Shown: piece after piece, positions 60,996 to 64,000 of the stretch
Layout of the letters: every line of letters starts with the position of its first letter
Numbering within the stretch: the first letter of the stretch is position 1
Assembly: GCA_934317215.1 (NCBI GenBank)
Contig: CAKREH010000008.1
Span: 1-64,000, forward strand
Source of the DNA: an uncultured Roseburia sp.
Lineage (GTDB): Bacteria; Bacillota; Clostridia; Lachnospirales; Lachnospiraceae
Direction of reading: 5' to 3'
DNA: 64,000 bases
The notes under the pieces: model-generated
What the model was told of the DNA's origin: nothing
Seen by the model: the letters and a program-made list of their open reading frames with translations, nothing else
Database searches by the model: none
Program-made: the position numbers and the translations under genes

Positions 60996-62012
60996 CTAAA
61001 TCAAGATCTTACTTTTCATGCTGAATGCCAGATGTTTATATTTACTGTCGGAAACAATTTTTACAAGACCACGTACAACACATTCTTCCGGTTCTTCGCA
61101 GGTATTGATATCGATGCCTGTGATATCTGCAAACAGTTTATCCAGATCATGGATCTGAGAACTTCCTCCTGTAATATAGATTCCGGAATGGATAATATCT
61201 TTTGCAAGTTCCGGTGGTGTTTTCTCCAAAATCATTTTGATGGAATTACAGATGCTCTCCAGATTGTCTTTGATTGCCTCATATACAACAGCACCTGACA
61301 TTTCCATCTCGATTGGAAGTCCGCTCACAACATCTCTTCCGACAACGATCATCGTGTCTTCATTGCCAGGGATGCCGGAGCCTAAACGTTCTTTCATGCT
61401 CTGTGCTGTTTTCTGTCCGATAACCAGATTGTAATTGCGTTTTACATAGGTAATAATGGATTCGTCGATCTTATTACCGCCAAAGTGGAGCAGATCGCTA
61501 AGTACAAGCCCGCCAAGTGAAATAACAGAAATTTCAGTTGTATCTGCACCGATATCTACCACCATGATACCAGTCGGTTCATTGACATCTAAACCTAACC
61601 CGACAGCATCAGCGATTGGTTTTTCACATAAAAGCACACTCTTCGGTTTCATCTTGCTCTTATAGAACATGTCAAAAAACGCTTTTTTCTCAACCTCCGT
61701 GATACTTGTTGGTACTGCCACGATAAATTCCGCACCCTTTAAACTGCCCTTGACATGTGTTTCTAAGAAGAGCTGTATCATGGACTGAAGATTGTTAAAA
61801 TCCGCGATAACACCTGTTGTAACAGGGAATGTCACATGGATAGACTCCGGGGCCTTTTCATACATTGCGTATGCCGAGTTTCCATAAGCATAGATTTCAT
61901 CTTTGTTTTTTAATGCGATCGTGTTTTTCTCATTTAAGATTTTGTTGGAAGACTTGCAGTAGATTTTCATATTGCAGGTTCCAAGATCAATACCGTATAC
62001 GTTGTTTGTCAT
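60996..62012 (-). CDS. mreB: Actin-like MreB/Mbl homologue, divergent motifs
   Basis: 338 residues of actin fold. Phosphate-1 loop reads GIDLGTCNMKIY instead of the usual GTANT; phosphate-2 reads DIGADTTEIS instead of DIGGGTTE; LCEKPIADAVG retains one Glu of the EEP segment. GGGAGAG precedes the start. The operon position (mreBCD) makes MreB clear, but the changes around the nucleotide should be noted. Confidence 0.9.
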   Translation of the reverse strand: MTNNVYGIDLGTCNMKIYCKSSNKILNEKNTIALKNKDEIYAYGNSAYAMYEKAPESIHVTFPVTTGVIADFNNLQSMIQLFLETHVKGSLKGAEFIVAVPTSITEVEKKAFFDMFYKSKMKPKSVLLCEKPIADAVGLGLDVNEPTGIMVVDIGADTTEISVISLGGLVLSDLLHFGGNKIDESIITYVKRNYNLVIGQKTAQSMKERLGSGIPGNEDTMIVVGRDVVSGLPIEMEMSGAVVYEAIKDNLESICNSIKMILEKTPPELAKDIIHSGIYITGGSSQIHDLDKLFADITGIDINTCEEPEECVVRGLVKIVSDSKYKHLAFSMKSKILI

Positions 62013-62036
62013 TGTTCTCTCCCTTTGGAACGCGGT

Positions 62037-62732
62037 TTAAACCACGATCCTGTTATTTTCTCTGTAACTAAAGTAAGAATGATCTCCGATAATAACATGG
62101 TCGGAAAGCGGAATCCCCATCAACTGTCCGCAGGTTAAAATCCGTTCTGTAACGATATCATCTGCATGGGATGGTTCCGGTATACCGCTCGGATGATTAT
62201 GGACTAAGATAAGATGTGCTGCATGACAATTGATTGCTGTTTCAAAAATTTCACGCGGTGAAACAATTGTCTCGTTTGCACTGCCGACAGAAAGCAGTTT
62301 ATCACCTTTCATGTGGCATTTGTTGTCGAACATACAGACAATCAGATGTTCTTTGCTTTCATGACGCAGACGTTCCATATAGTAATCTGCGATGGTTGCG
62401 GGGTTAGTCATACATATTTTCGGAGCTGATTTTGTCTGTGCAATCCGCCTTGACAATTCTGCAATGCATTTTAACTGAATGGCCTTTATGGGACCTATTC
62501 CACGTATTTTCTGCATCTTTTCAAATGGAATGTCATACAGATTCAGCAGATTGCGATGCTCCTCATTCAACAGATTTTGTGCAACTTCCACAGACTTCAG
62601 ACCACTTGTTCCTGAGCGGATAATCACTGCTAACAGTTCCGCATCACTTAAGTGCTCCGGTCCATATGCAAGGAATTTCTCATATGGTTTTTCCGAATCC
62701 GGCAATTCCTTTACCGTAGTATTTTTGTTCAT
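62037..62732 (-). CDS. radC: RadC-family JAMM protein
   Basis: 231 residues: helix-hairpin-helix (residues 15-90, YGPEHLSDAELLAVIIRSG) and JAMM domain with HNHPSGIPEPSHAD, intact metal ligands. Name retained though no DNA repair role is proven. Start 62732 has AAAGGAAG upstream. First gene of the mreBCD transcript. Confidence 0.92.
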   Translation of the reverse strand: MNKNTTVKELPDSEKPYEKFLAYGPEHLSDAELLAVIIRSGTSGLKSVEVAQNLLNEEHRNLLNLYDIPFEKMQKIRGIGPIKAIQLKCIAELSRRIAQTKSAPKICMTNPATIADYYMERLRHESKEHLIVCMFDNKCHMKGDKLLSVGSANETIVSPREIFETAINCHAAHLILVHNHPSGIPEPSHADDIVTERILTCGQLMGIPLSDHVIIGDHSYFSYRENNRIVV

Positions 62733-62780
62733 AAATGCTTCCTTTCTGCTCTCCCGGGAAGCATACAAAAATCAAATTAT

Positions 62781-62809
62781 ATTTTATCATAACAAGTCAA
62801 GGTCGACAA
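62781..62809 (-). promoter_or_regulatory. Probable promoter of radC-mreBCD
   Basis: Minus strand TTGTCG (62809-62804) and TAAAAT (62786-62781), spacer 17 nt, overlapping the 3' end of the upstream gene. Confidence 0.45.
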
Positions 62810-64000
62810 GTTTTCGTTCCTTAAGTTTTTGTAAAGATTTCAAAATACCAAGTTTTGCGTGATACCATGTCAGTCCACCCTGGAAATAAACGGCATATGG
62901 AGGCTTGATCGGACCATCTGCACTCAGTTCAATGGAGGATCCCTGTACAAAAGCACCTGCTGCCATAATGACATCGCTGTCATAGCCCGGCATTGCCCAA
63001 GGTTCCGGTGTCACATAACTGTCGACCGGTGCTGCCGCCTGGATTCCCTCGCAGAATGCGATCAGTGCGTCCGGGTTGTGGAATGCGACCGCCTGAATGA
63101 TATCGTGACGGCTCTCACTTCCGTTCGGAACAACCTCAAATCCAAGTTTTTCGTAAATATTTGCCGCGAAGACCGCACCCTTTAATGCGCCGCTCACCAC
63201 GGTCGGTGCAAGGAAAAATCCCTGATAAAAAGACTGGATGACACCTAAGGATGCACCGACTTCTTTTCCGAGTCCCGGAGAGGTCAGACGGTAAGCAGCA
63301 TTTTCGACACATTCTTTTTTCCCGACGATATATCCGCCAATCGGTGCAAGTCCGCCGCCTGGGTTTTTAATCAAAGAACCAACGATCATGTCCGCTCCGA
63401 CTTCAAGCGGTTCCTGCTCTTCGACAAATTCACCGTAACAGTTATCTACCATACAGATGACATCCGGTTTGATGCCTTTGATGTAGGAGATCAGCTCTCC
63501 AATACGTGCCACGGACAGGGTTGGTCTGGTTGCATACCCTTTGGAGCGCTGGATCGTCACGAGTTTTGTCCTCTCATTGATTGCCTCTTTGATATGTTCA
63601 AAATCAAAACCTCCGTCTGGCAGAAGATCCACCTGACGGTAAGACACGCCGTATTCTGCCAGAGATCCCTTTGATGGGCGGATACCAATCACTTCTTCTA
63701 AGGTGTCATATGGTTTTCCGACCGGGGATAAAAGTTCATCTCCAGGGCGCAGATTTGACATTAAAGCCAGTGCTAAAGCGTGTGTGCCGCAGGTAATCTG
63801 CGGACGTACTAAAGCATCTTCTCCTTTAAAGCAGGATGCATATACTTTTTCTAATGTGTCACGTCCGAGGTCGTTGTAGCCGTATCCTGATGACATATTA
63901 AAGCACTCTGCACTCACACGGTTATCCTGCATCGCTTTGATGACTTTTAACTGGTTGTATTCTGCCGTGGCATCGATTGCTGCAAAACGTTCTTTTAAGG
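62787..64000 (-). CDS. Methionine-gamma-lyase-like PLP enzyme (partial at 5' end)
   Basis: 403 residues are visible and the frame stays open to the right edge, so the N-terminus lies outside; the ATG at 63932 is internal. Fold-type-I PLP enzyme of the family once called aluminum resistance protein: GYGYND, PQITCGTHALALA, VDNCYGEFVEEQEP, the PLP lysine in SLIKNPGGGLAPIGGY and QGGLTWYHAK. The reaction is uncertain; cystathionine-beta-lyase-like or methionine-gamma-lyase-like activity is commonly assigned. Confidence 0.88.
   Translation of the reverse strand, partial: LKERFAAIDATAEYNQLKVIKAMQDNRVSAECFNMSSGYGYNDLGRDTLEKVYASCFKGEDALVRPQITCGTHALALALMSNLRPGDELLSPVGKPYDTLEEVIGIRPSKGSLAEYGVSYRQVDLLPDGGFDFEHIKEAINERTKLVTIQRSKGYATRPTLSVARIGELISYIKGIKPDVICMVDNCYGEFVEEQEPLEVGADMIVGSLIKNPGGGLAPIGGYIVGKKECVENAAYRLTSPGLGKEVGASLGVIQSFYQGFFLAPTVVSGALKGAVFAANIYEKLGFEVVPNGSESRHDIIQAVAFHNPDALIAFCEGIQAAAPVDSYVTPEPWAMPGYDSDVIMAAGAFVQGSSIELSADGPIKPPYAVYFQGGLTWYHAKLGILKSLQKLKERKLVDLDLL

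Noticed and set aside
1..64000. CRISPR array, rRNA, tRNA or insertion sequences
   Set aside because: Read through both strands; no regularly spaced repeats, rRNA-like stretches, tRNA cloverleaf features or transposase were seen.

Overview
The window is a low-to-moderate GC chromosomal segment from a Gram-positive, spore-forming anaerobe. It most resembles a Lachnospiraceae member of the Roseburia/Agathobacter type; this is inferred from protein character and gene order, not from a database search. Supporting signs are a ylbJ sporulation gene, the Firmicutes order yicC-remA-gmk-rpoZ, an rplU-prp-rpmA cluster whose L27 carries the extension cut by Prp, a Firmicutes-type L21 leader, a divergent lexA/yneA-like pair with CGAAC-type LexA boxes, hisZ with short hisG, and mreBCD-pbp2-minDE-rodA. 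No rRNA, tRNA, CRISPR array, prophage or insertion sequence was seen. Nearly everything is vertically inherited housekeeping gene content.

Layout. 1-3.3 kb: tail of a surface-type protein, pepF, an HPr-like protein and a ferritin-like protein. 3.4-7.2 kb: NAD operon nadA-nadB-nadC-niaR with a promoter/operator in front. 7.2-9.2 kb: XRE regulator and a divergent polytopic membrane protein. 9.3-15.8 kb: yicC-remA-gmk-rpoZ-rimO-pgsA-cinA-rsmD-coaD and a coiled-coil protein. 15.8-23.6 kb: ylbJ (reverse), pepD, an M23 peptidase, rsuA, ygiQ, an rluA-type gene and recU. 23.6-28.9 kb: his operon hisZ-hisG-hisD-hisB-hisIE; the last gene carries an extra, apparently dead HisF-like domain. 29-34.5 kb: acyltransferase, a small membrane protein, two radical-SAM-linked genes and rng. 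34.5-40 kb: uppP, L21 leader-rplU-prp-rpmA, obgE-yhbY-nadD-yqeK-rsfS. 40-42.4 kb: lexA, a yneA-like gene, a nested palindromic element and plsC. 42.5-46 kb: xer-like recombinase and ttcA (reverse), dtd, and a cytidylate-kinase-like gene. 46-52 kb: reverse cluster hlyD-like, yggS, sepF, ylmH, aroB, lspA, rluD. 52-54 kb: DUF378, a small P-loop protein, dacA. 54-62.8 kb: reverse morphogenesis cluster radC-mreB-mreC-mreD-pbp2-minD-minE-rodA-mgsA. The window ends inside a methionine-gamma-lyase-like PLP gene.

I found no clearly new multi-gene system. The points most worth a second look are: an MgsA whose catalytic Asp is replaced by Ala, placed at the end of the cell-shape operon; a HisF-like pseudoenzyme fused to HisI-HisE; a MinE without the N-terminal membrane-targeting segment; an approximately 150-nt nested palindromic element; a three-way-junction-like structure between rpmA and obgE; a perfect 16-bp inverted repeat at the start of the yicC transcript; a multi-box SOS operator; and a recurrent (A)GAAATGGAG/ATGAGG ribosome-site signature ahead of many genes.

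Start codons were reassigned where an upstream ribosome site clearly favoured an internal start. Coordinates include the stop codon. Some residue-to-family alignments were made by eye.
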